This document shows positions 25,661 through 36,595 of a stretch of 64,000 bases of DNA, piece by piece. A program made the position numbers and the translations under genes. Source of the DNA: Siderastrea radians. Its lineage: Eukaryota > Cnidaria > Anthozoa > Scleractinia > Rhizangiidae. Under the pieces are notes generated by a model. That model had not been told where the DNA came from. It ran no database searches and saw only the letters and a list, made by a program, of their open reading frames with translations. The DNA lies in assembly GCA_964017195.1 (NCBI GenBank), contig CAXHKT010000102.1, positions 62,001 to 126,000 on the forward strand. Reading direction: 5' to 3'. Numbering within the stretch: position 1 is the first letter of the stretch; the number at the start of each line of letters is the position of its first letter.

Positions 25661-28044
25661 GGGGTTTTTTCCACCTTATCGACAAAATCGCAGACTTTCT
25701 ACACAATAAGCTGTTTTTTCTGATAGCCCCGAGGGATTTGCATTATTATTGGGCCAGTGCTCAGCCCTGCGCAGACAGATTGCGCAGATAAGAACACCTA
25801 TTTGAGCCTCTGGGAATGCCCCAAAATGGGGTTTTTTCCCAAAGGATTGCACATATCGCGCTTTCTTTGTACTTTTGCACAAAAGGAATTTTTTCGGATG
25901 GTCCCAAAGGGATTGAATGCATTTGGGAGCTTTGTGCATGCAGCGGAGAGCGCCAGTTAGCTTTTTGAGCTTTCTGGGGCCTGAGGGAAGGCCCCAAAAT
26001 GGGGGTTTTTTCCACCTTATCGACAAAATCGCAGACTTTCTACACAATAAACTGTTTTTTCTGATAGCCCCGAGGGATTTGCATTATTATTGGGCCAGTG
26101 CGCAGCCTTGCGCAGACAGATTGCGCAGATAAGAACACCTTTTTGAGCCTCTGGGAATGCCCCAAAATGGGGTTTTTTCCCTAAGGATCGCACATATCGC
26201 GCTTTCTTTGTACTTTTGCACAAAAGGAATTTTTTTCGGATTGTCCCAAAGGGATTGAATGCATTTGGGAGCTTTGTGCATGCAGCGGAGAGCGCCAGTT
26301 AGCTTTTTGAGCTTTTTGGGGCCTGAGGGAAGGCCCCAAAATGGGGTTTTTTTCCACCTTATCGACAAAATCGCAGACTTTCTACACAATAAACTGTTTT
26401 TTCTGATAGCCCCGAGGGATTTGCATTATTATTGGGCCAGTGCGCAGCCTTGCGCAGACAGATTGCGCAGATAAGAACACCTTTTTGAGCCTCTGGGAAT
26501 GCCCCAAAATGGGGTTTTTTCCCTAAGGATCGCACATATCGCGCTTTCTTTGTACTTTTGCACAAAAGGAATTTTTTTCGGATGGTCCCAAAGGGATTGA
26601 ATGCATTTGGGAGCTTTGTGCATGCAGCGGAGAGCGCCAGTTAGCTTTTTGAGCTTTTTGGGGCCTGAGGGAAGGCCCCAAAATGGGGTTTTTTTTCCAC
26701 CTTATCGACAAAATCGCAGACTTTCTACACAATAAACTGTTTTTTCTGATAGCCCCGAGGGATTTGCATTATTATTGGGCCAGTGCGCAGCCTTGCGCAG
26801 ACAGATTGCGCATATAAGAACACCTTTTTGAACCTCTGGAAATGCCCGAAAATGGGGTTTTTTCCCTAAGGATCGCACATATCGCGCTTTCTTTGTACTT
26901 TTGCACAAAAGGAATTTTTTTCGGATGGTCCCAAAGGGATTGAATGCATTTGGGAGCTTTGTGCATGCAGCGGAGAGCGCCAGTTAGCTTTTTGAGCTTT
27001 TTGGGGCCTGAGGGAAGGCCCCAAAATGGGGTTTTTTTTCCACCTTATCGACAAAATCGCAGACTTTCTACACAATAAACTGTTTTTTCTGATAGCCCCG
27101 ATGGATTTGCATTATTATTGGGCCAGTGCGCAGCCTTGCGCAGAGAGATTGGGCAGATAAGAACACCTTTTTGAGCCTCTGGAAATGCCCCAAAATGGGG
27201 TTTTTTCCCTAAGGATCGCACATATCGCGCTTTCTTTGTACTTTTGCACAAAAGGAATTTTTTTCGGATGGTCCCAAAGGGATTGAATGCATTTGGGAGC
27301 TTTGTGCATGCAGCGGAGAGCGCCAGTTAGCTTTTTGAGCTTTTTGGGGCCTGAGGGAAGGCCCCAAAATGGGGGTTTTTTCCACCTTATCGACAAAATC
27401 GCAGACTTTCTACACAATAAACCGTTTTTTCTGATAGCCCCGAGGGATTTGCATTATTATTGGGCCAGTGCGCAGCCTTGCGCAGACAGATTGCGCATAT
27501 AAGAACACCTTTTTGAACCTCTGGGAATAACCCAAAATGGGGTTTTTTCCCTAAGGATCGCACATATCGCGCTTTCTTTGTACTTTTGCACAAAAGGAAT
27601 TTTTTTCGGATGGTCCCAAAGGGATTGAATGCATTTGGGAGCTTTGTGCATGCAGCGGAGAGCGCCAGTTAGCTTTTTTAGCTTTTTGGGGCCTGAGGGA
27701 AGGCCCCAAAATGGGGTTTTTTTCCACCTTATCGACAAAATCGCAGACTTTCTACACAATAAACTGTTTTTTCTGATAGCCCCGAGGGATTTGCATTATT
27801 ATTGGGCCAGTGCGCAGCCTTGCGCAGACAGATTGCGCAGATAAGAACACCTTTTTGAGCCTCTGGGAATGCCCCAAAATGGGGTTTTTTCCCTAAGGAT
27901 CACACATATCGCGCTTTCTTTGTACTTTTGCACAAAAGGAATTTTTTTCGGATGGTCCCAAAGGGATTGAATGCATTTGGGAGCTTTGTGCATGCAGCGG
28001 AGAGCGCCAGTTAGCTTTTTGAGCTTTTTGGGGCCTGAGGGAAG

Positions 28045-29880
28045 GCCCCAAAATGGGGTTTTTTTTCCACCTTATCGACAAAATCGCAGACTTTCTACAC
28101 AATAAACTGTTTTTTCTGATAGCCCCGAGGGATTTGCATTATTATTGGGCAAGTGCGCAGCCTTGCGCAGACAGATTGCGCAGATAAGAACACCTTTTTG
28201 AGCCTCTGGGAATGCCCGAAAATGGGATTTTTTCCCTAAGGATCGCACATATCGCGCTTTCTTTGTACTTTTGCACAAAAGGAATTTTGTTCGGATGGTC
28301 CCAAAGGGATTGAATGCATTTGGGAGCTTTGTGCATGCAGCGGAGAGCGCCAGTTAGCTTTTTGAGCTTTTTGGGGCCTGAGGGAAGGCCCCAAAATGGG
28401 GGTTTTTTCCACCTTATCGACAAAATCGCAGACTTTCTACACAATAAACTGTTTTTTCTGATAGCCCCGAGGGATTTGCATTATTATTGGGCCAGTGCGC
28501 AGCCTTGCGCAGACAGATTGCGCAGATAAGAACACCTTTTTGAGCCTCTGGGAATGCCCCAAAATGGGGTTTTTTCCCTAAGGATCGCACATATCGCGCT
28601 TTCTTTGTACTTTTGCACAAAAGGAATTTTTTTCGGATGGTCCCAAAGGGATTGAATGCATTTGGGAGCTTTGTGCATGCAGCGGAGAGCGCCAGTTAGC
28701 TTTTTGAGCTTTCTGGGGCCTGAGGGAAGGCCCCAAAATGGGGGTTTTTTCCACCTTATCGACAAAATCGCAGACTTTCTACACAATAAACTGTTTTTTC
28801 TGATAGCCCCGAAGGATTTGCATTATTATTGGGCCAGTGCGCAGCCTTGCGCAGACAGATTGCGCAGATAAGAACACCTTTTTGAGCCTCTGGGAATGCC
28901 CGAAAATGGGGTTTTTTCCCTAAGGATCGCACATATCGCGCTTTCTTTGTACTTTTGCACAAAAGGAATTTTGTTCGGATGGTCCCAAAGGGATTGAATG
29001 CATTTGGGAGCTTTGTGCATGCAGCGGAGAGCGCCAGTTAGCTTTTTGAGCTTTTTGGGGCCTGAGGGAAGGCCCCAAAATGGGGGTTTTTTCCACCTTA
29101 TCGACAAAATCGCAGACTTTCTACACAATAAACTGTTTTTTCTGATAGCCCCGAGGGATTTGCATTATTATTGGGCCAGTACGCAGCCTTGCGCAGACAG
29201 ATTGCGCAGATAAGAACACCTTTTTGAGCCTCTGGGAATGCCCGAAAATGGGATTTTTTCCCTAAGGATCGCACATATCGCGCTTTCTTTGTACTTTTGC
29301 ACAAAAGGAATTTTGTTCGGATGGTCCCAAAGGGATTGAATGCATTTGGGAGCTTTGTGCATGCAGCGGAGAGCGCCAGTTAGCTTTTTGAGCTTTTTGG
29401 GGCCTGAGGGAAGGCCCCAAAATGGGGGCTTTTTCCACCTTATCGACAAAATCGCAGACTTTCTACACAATAAACTGTTTTTTCTGATAGCCCCGAGGGA
29501 TTTGCATTATTATTGGGCCAGTGCGCAGCCTTGCGCAGACAGATTGCGCAGATAAGAACACCTTTTTGAGCCTCTGGGAATGCCCCAAAATGGGGTTTTT
29601 TCCCTAAGGATCGCACATATCGCGCTTTCTTTGTACTTTTGCACAAAAGGAATTTTTTTCGGATGGTCCCAAAGGGATTGAATGCATTTGGGAGCTTTGT
29701 GCATGCAGCGGAGAGCGCCAGTTAGCTTTTTGAGCTTTCTGGGGCCTGAGGGAAGGCCCCAAAATGGGGGTTTTTTCCACCTTATCGACAAAATCGCAGA
29801 CTTTCTACACAATAAACTGTTTTTTCTGATAGCCCCGAGGGATTTGCATTATTATTGGGCCAGTGCGCAGCCTTGCGCAG
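28045..29880 (+). repeat. 3-mer HOR (1026 bp), nearly two copies
   Basis: Units 28045 and 29071 both carry CGAAAATGGGATT and TTTTGTTCGG. They are followed by units with CTTTCTGGGG at the end (near 28710 and 29736). The third unit, with CGAAAATGG (28902), is replaced in the second copy by a GCATATAAG unit at 29755. Confidence 0.65.
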
Positions 29881-31464
29881 ACAGATTGCGCATATAAGAA
29901 CACCTTTTTGAACCCTGGGAATGCATCAAAATGGGGTTTTTTCCCTAAGGATCGCACATATCGCGCTTTCTTTGTACTTTTGAACAAAAGGAATTTTTTT
30001 CGGATGGTCCCAAAGGGATTGAATGCATTTGGGAGCTTTGTGCATGCAGCGGAGAGCGCCAGTTAGCTTTTTTAGCTTTTTGCGGCCTGAGGGAAGGCCC
30101 CAAAATGGGGTTTTTTTCCACCTTATCGACAAAATCGCAGACTTTCTACACAATAAGCTGTTTTTTCTGATAGCCCCGAGGGATTTGCATTATTATTGGG
30201 CCAGTGCGCAGCCCTGCGCAGACAGATTGCGCAGATAAGAACCCCTTTTTGAGCCTCTGGGAATGCCCCAAAATGGGGTTTTTTCCCTAAGGATCGCACA
30301 TATCGCGCTTTCTTTGTACTTTTGCACAAAAGGAATTTTTTTCGGATGGTCCCAAAGGGATTGAATGCATTTGGGAGCTTTGTGCATGCAGCGGAGAGCG
30401 CCAGTTAGCTTTTTGAGCTTTTTGGGGCCTGACGGAAGGCCCCAAAATGGGGGTTTTTTCCACCTTATCGACAAAATCGCAGACTTTCTACACAATAAAC
30501 TGTTTTTTCTGATAGCCCCGAGGGACTTGCATTAATATTGGGCCAGTGCTCAGCCTTGCGCAGACAGATTGCGCAGATAAGAACACCTTTTTGAGCCTCT
30601 GGGAATGCCCCAAAATGGGGTTTTTTCCCTAAGGATCGCACATATCGCGCTTTCTTTGTACTTTTGCACAAAAGGAATTTTTTTCGGATGGTCCCAAAGG
30701 GATTGAATGCATTTGGGAGCTTTGTGCATGCAGCGGAGAGCGCCAGTTAGCTTTTTGAGCTTTTTGGGGCCTGACGGAAGGCCCCAAAATGGGGTTTTTT
30801 TCCACCTTATCGACAAAATCGCAGACTTTCTACACAATAAACTGTTTTTTCTGATAGCCCCGAGGGACTTGCATTAATATTGGGCCAGTGCTCAGCCTTG
30901 CGCAGACAGATTGCGCAGATAAGAACACCTTTTTGAGCCTCTGGGAATGCCCCAAAATGGGGTTTTTTCCCTAAGGATCGCACATATCGCGCTTTCTTTG
31001 TACTTTTGCACAAAAGGAATTTTTTTCGGATGGTCCCAAAGGGATTGAATGCATTTGGGAGCTTTGTGCATGCAGCGGAGAGCGCCAGTTAGCTTTTTGA
31101 GCTTTCTGGGGCCTGAGGGAAGGCCCCAAAATGGGGGTTTTTTCCACCTTATCGACAAAATCGCAGACTTTCTACACAATAAACTGTTTTTTTCTGATAG
31201 CCCCGAGGGATTTGCATTATTATTGGGCCAGTGCGCAGCCTTGCGCAGACAGATTGCGCAGATAAGAACACCTTTTTGAGCCTCTGGGAATGCCCCAAAA
31301 TGGGGTTTTTTCCCTAAGGATCGCACATATCGCGCTTTCTTTGTACTTTTGCACAAAAGGAATTTTTTTCGGATTGTCCCAAAGGGATTGAATGCATTTG
31401 GGAGCTTTGTGCATGCAGCGGAGAGCGCCAGTTAGCTTTTTGAGCTTTTTGGGGCCTGAGGGAA

Positions 31465-32491
31465 GGCCCCAAAATGGGGTTTTTTTCCACCTTATCGACA
31501 AAATCGCAGACTTTCTACACAATAAACTGTTTTTTCTGATAGCCCCGATGGATTTGCATTATTATTGGGCCAGTGCGCAGCCTTGCGCAGAGAGATTGGG
31601 CAGATAAGAACACCTTTTTGAGCCTCTGGGAATGCCCGAAAATGGGGTTTTTTCCCTAAGGATCGCACATATCGCGCTTTCTTTGTACTTTTGCACAAAA
31701 GGAATTTTGTTCGGATGGTCCCAAAGGGATTGAATGCATTTGGGAGCTTTGTGCATGCAGCGGAGAGCGCCAGTTAGCTTTTTGAGCTTTTTGGGGCCTG
31801 AGGGAAGGCCCCAAAATGGGGGTTTTTTCCACCTTATCGACAAAATCGCAGACTTTCTACACAATAAACTGTTTTTTCTGATAGCCCCGAGGGATTTGCA
31901 TTATTATTGGGCCAGTGCGCAGCCTTGCGCAGACAGATTGCGCATATAAGAACACCTTTTTGAACCTCTGGGAATGCCCCAAAATGGGGATTTTTCCCTA
32001 AGGATCGCACATATCGCGCTTTCTTTGTACTTTTGCACAAAAGGAATTTTTTTCGGATGGTCCCAAAGGGATTGAATGCATTTGGGAGCTTTGTGCATGC
32101 AGCGGAGAGCGCCAGTTAGCTTTTTTAGCTTTTTGGGGCCTGAGGGAAGGCCCCAAAATGGGGTTTTTTTCCACCTTATCGACAAAATCGCAGACTTTCT
32201 ACACAATAAGCTGTTTTTTTCTGATAGCCCCGAGGGATTTGCATTATTATTGGGCCAGTGCGCAGCCCTGCGCAGATAGATTGGGCAGATAAGAACACCT
32301 TTTTGAGCCTCTGGGAATGCCCCAAAATGGGGTTTTTGCCCTAAGGATCGCACATATCGCGCTTTCTTTGTACTTTTGCACAAAAGGAATGTTTTTCGGA
32401 TGGTCCCAAAGGGATTGAATGCATTTGGGAGCTTTGTGCATGCAGCGGAGAGCGCCAGTTAGCTTTTTGAGCTTTTTGGGGCCTGAGGGAA
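31465..32491 (+). repeat. 5-mer HOR beta, partial first copy (3 units)
   Basis: Three units carry GATGGATTT with GAGAGATTGGGC (31547-31611), GCATATAAG with TTTTTTAGC (31943, 32123) and AATAAGCTG with GGAATGTTTTTCGG (32207, 32385), the same order as the first three units of the complete copies at 32834 and 34544. It has an extra T in the tract at about 32214. Confidence 0.7.
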
Positions 32492-32833
32492 GGCCCCAAA
32501 ATGGGGTTTTTTTTCACCTTATCGACAAAATCGCAGACTTTCTACACAATAAACTGTTTTTTCTGATAGCCCCGATGGATTTGCATTATTATTGGGCCAG
32601 TGCGCAGCCTTGCGCAGACAGATTGCGCAGATAAGAACACCTTTTTGAGCCTCTGGGAATGCCCCAAAATGGGGTTTTTTCCCTAAGGATCGCACATATC
32701 GCGCTTTCTTTGTACTTTTGCACAAAAGGAATTTTTTTCGGATGGTCCCAAAGGGATTGAATGCATTTGGGAGCTTTGTGCATGCAGCGGAGAGCGCCAG
32801 TTAGCTTTTTGAGCTTTTTGGGGCCTGAGGGAA

Positions 32834-34543
32834 GGCCCCAAAATGGGGTTTTTTTCCACCTTATCGACAAAATCGCAGACTTTCTACACAATAAACTGTT
32901 TTTTCTGATAGCCCCGATGGATTTGCATTATTATTGGGCCAGTGCGCAGCCTTGCGCAGAGAGATTGGGCAGATAAGAACACCTTTTTGAGCCTCTGGGA
33001 ATGCCCGAAAATGGGGTTTTTTCCCTAAGGATCGCACATATCGCGCTTTCTTTGTACTTTTGCACAAAAGGAATTTTTTTCGGATGGTCCCAAAGGGATT
33101 GAATGCATTTGGGAGCTTTGTGCATGCAGCGGAGAGCGCCAGTTAGCTTTTTGAGCTTTTTGGGGCCTGAGGGAAGGCCCCAAAATGGGGGTTTTTTCCA
33201 CCTTATCGACAAAATCGCAGACTTTCTACACAATAAACTGTTTTTTCTGATAGCCCCGAGGGATTTGCATTATTATTGGGCCAGTGCGCAGCCTTGCGCA
33301 GACAGATTGCGCATATAAGAACACCTTTTTGAACCTCTGGGAATGCCCCAAAATGGGGTTTTTTCCCTAAGGATCGCACATATCGCGCTTTCTTTGTACT
33401 TTTGCACAAAAGGAATTTTTTTCGGATGGTCCCAAAGGGATTGAATGCATTTGGGAGCTTTGTGCATGCAGCGGAGAGCGCCAGTTAGCTTTTTTAGCTT
33501 TTTGGGGCCTGAGGGAAGGCCCCAAAATGGGGTTTTTTTCCACCTTATCGACAAAATCGCAGACTTTCTACACAATAAGCTGTTTTTTCTGATAGCCCCG
33601 AGGGATTTGCATTATTATTGGGCCAGTGCGCAGCCTTGCGCAGACAGATTGCGCAGATAAGAACACCTTTTTGAGCCTCTGGGAATGCCCCAAAATGGGG
33701 TTTTTTCCCTAAGGATCGCACATATCGCGCTTTCTTTGTACTTTTGCACAAAAGGAATGTTTTTCGGATGGTCCCAAAGGGATTGAATGCATTTGGGAGC
33801 TTTGTGCATGCAGCGGAGAGCGCCAGTTAGCTTTTTGAGCTTTTTGGGGCCTGAGGGAAGGCCCCAAAATGGGTTTTTTTTCCACCTTATCGACAAAATC
33901 GCAGACTTTCTACACAATAAACTGTTTTTTCTGATAGCCCCGAGGGATTTGCATTATTATTGGGCCATTGCGCAGCCTTGCGCAGACAGATTGCGCAGAT
34001 AAGAACACCTTTTTGAGCCTCTGGGAATGCCCCAAAATGGGGTTTTTTCCCTAAGGATCGCACATATCGCGCTTTCTTTGTACTTTTGCACAAAAGGAAT
34101 TTTTTTCGGATGGTCCCAAAGGGATTGAATGCATTTGGGAGATTTGTGCATGCAGCGGAGAGCGCCAGTTAGCTTTTTGAGCTTTTTGGGGCCTGACGGA
34201 AGGCCCCAAAATGGTTGTTTTTTCCACCTTATCGACAAAATCGCAGACTTTCTACACAATAAACTGTTTTTTCTGATAGCCCCGAGGGACTTGCATTAAT
34301 ATTGGGCCAGTGCTCAGCCTTGCGCAGACAGATTGCGCAGATAAGAACACCTTTTTGAGCCTCTGGGAATGCCCCAAAATGGGGTTTTTTCCCTAAGGAT
34401 CGCACATATCGCGCTTTCTTTGTACTTTTGCACAAAAGGAATTTTTTTCGGATGGTCCCAAAGGGATTGAATGCATTTGGGAGCTTTGTGCATGCAGCGG
34501 AGAGCGCCAGTTAGCTTTTTGAGCTTTCTGGGGCCTGAGGGAA
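32834..34543 (+). repeat. 5-mer HOR beta, copy 1 (1710 bp)
   Basis: Unit types in order: GATGGATTT with GAGAGATTGGGC; GCATATAAG with TTTTTTAGC; AATAAGCTG with GGAATGTTTTTCGG; G3T8 with GGGCCATTGCG, GGGAGATTTG and CTGACGG; and AATGGTTG with ACTTGCATTAAT and GTGCTCAG. None of these types occurs in the other 1710-bp HOR at 7179-10598. Confidence 0.87.
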
Positions 34544-36253
34544 GGCCCCAAAATGGGGGTTTTTTCCACCTTATCGACAAAATCGCAGACTTTCTACACA
34601 ATAAACTGTTTTTTCTGATAGCCCCGATGGATTTGCATTATTATTGGGCCAGTGCGCAGCCTTGCGCAGAGAGATTGGGCAGATAAGAACACCTTTTTGA
34701 GCCTCTGGGAATGCCCCAAAATGGGGTTTTTTCCCTAAGGATCGCACATATCGCGCTTTCTTTGTACTTTTGCACAAAAGGAATTTTTTTCGGATGGTCC
34801 CAAAGGGATTGAATGCATTTGGGAGCTTTGTGCATGCAGCGGAGAGCGCCAGTTAGCTTTTTGAGCTTTTTGGGGCCTGAGGGAAGGCCCCAAAATGGGG
34901 GTTTTTTCCACCTTATCGACAAAATCGCAGACTTTCTACACAATAAACTGTTTTTTCTGATAGCCCCGAGGGATTTGCATTATTATTGGGCCAGTGCGCA
35001 GCCTTGCGCAGACAGATTGCGCATATAAGAACACCTTTTTGAACCTCTGGGAATGCCCCAAAATGGGGTTTTTTCCCTAAGGATCGCACATATCGCGCTT
35101 TCTTTGTACTTTTGCACAAAAGGAATTTTTTTCGGATGGTCCCAAAGGGATTGAATGCATTTGGGAGCTTTGTGCATGCAGCGGAGAGCGCCAGTTAGCT
35201 TTTTTAGCTTTTTGGGGCCTGAGGGAAGGCCCCAAAATGGGGTTTTTTTCCACCTTATCGACAAAATCGCAGACTTTCTACACAATAAGCTGTTTTTTCT
35301 GATAGCCCCGAGGGATTTGCATTATTATTGGGCCAGTGCGCAGCCCTGCGCAGACAGATTGCGCAGATAAGAACACCTTTTTGAGCCTCTGGGAATGCCC
35401 CAAAATGGGGTTTTTTCCCTAAGGATCGCACATATCGCGCTTTCTTTGTACTTTTGCACAAAAGGAATGTTTTTCGGATGGTCCCAAAGGGATTGAATGC
35501 ATTTGGGAGCTTTGTGCATGCAGCGGAGAGCGCCAGTTAGCTTTTTGAGCTTTTTGGGGCCTGAGGGAAGGCCCCAAAATGGGTTTTTTTTCCACCTTAT
35601 CGACAAAATCGCAGACTTTCTACACAATAAACTGTTTTTTCTGATAGCCCCGAGGGATTTGCATTATTATTGGGCCATTGCGCAGCCTTGCGCAGACAGA
35701 TTGCGCAGATAAGAACACCTTTTTGAGCCTCTGGGAATGCCCCAAAATGGGGTTTTTTCCCTAAGGATCGCACATATCGCGCTTTCTTTGTACTTTTGCA
35801 CAAAAGGAATTTTTTTCGGATGGTCCCAAAGGCATTGAATGCATTTGGGAGATTTGTGCATGCAGCGGAGAGCGCCAGTTAGCTTTTTGAGCTTTTTGGG
35901 GCCTGACGGAAGGCCCCAAAATGGTTGTTTTTTCCACCTTATCGACAAAATCGCAGACTTTCTACACAATAAACTGTTTTTTCTGATAGCCCCGAGGGAC
36001 TTGCATTAATATTGGGCCAGTGCTCAGCCTTGCGCAGACAGATTGCGCAGATAAGAACACCTTTTTGAGCCTCTGGGAATGCCCCAAAATGGGGTTTTTT
36101 CCCTAAGGATCGCACATATCGCGCTTTCTTTGTACTTTTGCACAAAAGGAATTTTTTTCGGATGGTTCCAAAGGGATTGAATGCATTTGGGAGCTTTGTG
36201 CATGCAGCGGAGAGCGCCAGTTAGCTTTTTGAGCTTTTTGGGGCCTGAGGGAA
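34544..36253 (+). repeat. 5-mer HOR beta, copy 2 (1710 bp)
   Basis: All markers of copy 1 recur 1710 bp later. Private differences include AAAGGCATTG (35830), CAGCCCTGCG (35342) and GGTTCCAAAGG (36164). The last unit ends with the consensus AGCTTTTTGG and no longer with CTTTCTGGGG, so the right crossover may lie within that unit. Confidence 0.87.
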
Positions 36254-36340
36254 GGCCCCAAAATGGGGGTTTTTTCCACCTTATCGACAAAATCGCAGAC
36301 TTTCTACACAATAAACTGTTTTTTCTGATAGCCCCGAGGG

Positions 36341-36357
36341 ATTTGCATTATTATTGG
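36341..36357 (+). other. Octamer ATTTGCAT next to inverted CCAAT (example)
   Basis: ATTTGCAT (36341-36348) is a perfect match to the octamer bound by POU-domain factors such as Oct-1 in animals, and ATTGG (36353-36357) is an inverted CCAAT core 4 bp downstream. Both recur in most units. Some units lose the octamer: ACTTGCAT (near 88, 30517, 34289, 36000), ATCTGCAT (22655, 24707, 25391) and ATTTCCAT (44551, 53101, 63708). A chance match to some known short motif in 342 bp is quite likely, so function is speculative. Confidence 0.3.
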
Positions 36358-36362
36358 GCCAG

Positions 36363-36392
36363 TGCGCAGCCTTGCGCAGACAGATTGCGCAG
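36363..36392 (+). repeat. Triple TGCGCAG motif (example)
   Basis: TGCGCAG starts at 36363, 36373 and 36386, so spacings are 10 and 13 bp, about one helical turn. Each includes the palindrome TGCGCA. The cluster recurs in almost every unit and has no counterpart in half B. It is also a variation hotspot: GTGCTCAG (about 110, 30550, 34310), GTGCACAG (40127, 42178), GTGTGCAG (40468) and TTGCACAG (39809, 40491, 41861). Confidence 0.75.
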
Positions 36393-36421
36393 ATAAGAAC
36401 ACCTTTTTGAGCCTCTGGGAA

Positions 36422-36595
36422 TGCCCCAAAATGGGGTTTTTTCCCTAAGGATCGCACATATCGCGCTTTCTTTGTACTTTTGCACAAAAGGAATTTTTTT
36501 CGGATGGTCCCAAAGGGATTGAATGCATTTGGGAGCTTTGTGCATGCAGCGGAGAGCGCCAGTTAGCTTTTTGAGCTTTTTGGGGCCTGAGGGAA
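36422..36595 (+). repeat. Half-unit B (174 bp) of the ancestral dimer
   Basis: This is the second half of the unit, homologous to half A but 6 bp longer overall. It has an extra segment around TTGTACTTTTG and a longer end with the doubled AGCTTTTT and GGGGCCTGAGGGAA. It contains both 8-bp palindromes. All 187 units keep the A-B order, so amplification acted on the dimer and not on single halves. Confidence 0.8.

Larger units (their letters stand above)
25648..36253 (+). repeat. Subfamily block IV (31 units)
   Basis: Defined by the block I variants plus GCGCATATAAG with TTGAACC (26812, 27495, 29890, 31943, 33313, 35023) and the next unit end GCTTTTTTAGC (27676, 30068, 32123, 33489, 35199). 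The same marked units recur in shuffled order over 10 kb. ACTTGCATTAAT units are at 30517, 30866, 34289 and 36000. Confidence 0.7.
36254..36421 (+). repeat. Half-unit A (168 bp) of the ancestral dimer
   Basis: This is the first half of the unit, from GGCCCCAAAATGGGG to CTCTGGGAA. It aligns in order with half B: GCCCCAAAATGGGG, T6 then CC, ATCG, CTTTCT, a T-tract followed by C(T/G)GAT, CCC(G/A)A(G/A)GGGATT, TGCATT, GCAG, CTTTTTGAGC and GGGAA. It lacks roughly 11 bp present in half B after CTTTCT and carries the three TGCGCAG motifs and the octamer, which half B lacks. Identity between halves looks like about 60% by eye; no alignment was computed. Confidence 0.8.
36254..36595 (+). repeat. Reference satellite monomer (consensus-like)
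   Basis: This 342-bp unit agrees with the majority base at every position I checked, so it serves as the reference for unit coordinates (position 1 is 36254). It contains, in order: CCCCAAAATGGGGG plus T6 (3-22), a second T6 (66-71), octamer ATTTGCAT (88-95), the TGCGCAG triplet (110-139), the second CCCCAAAATGGGG plus T6 (171-189), T7 (241-247), AATGCATT (269-276), TGCATGCA (288-295), a doubled AGCTTTTT (312-328) and the left arm of the junction hairpin (325-335). One DpnII (GATC), one NsiI (ATGCAT), one SphI (GCATGC) and three FspI (TGCGCA) sites per unit would give 342-bp ladders on partial digestion. Confidence 0.95.

Noticed and set aside
36492..36515. CENP-B box
   Set aside because: The only TTCG context (TTCGGATGGTCCC) lacks the required A and the CGGG of the core NTTCGNNNNANNCGGGN; the minus strand has no match either.
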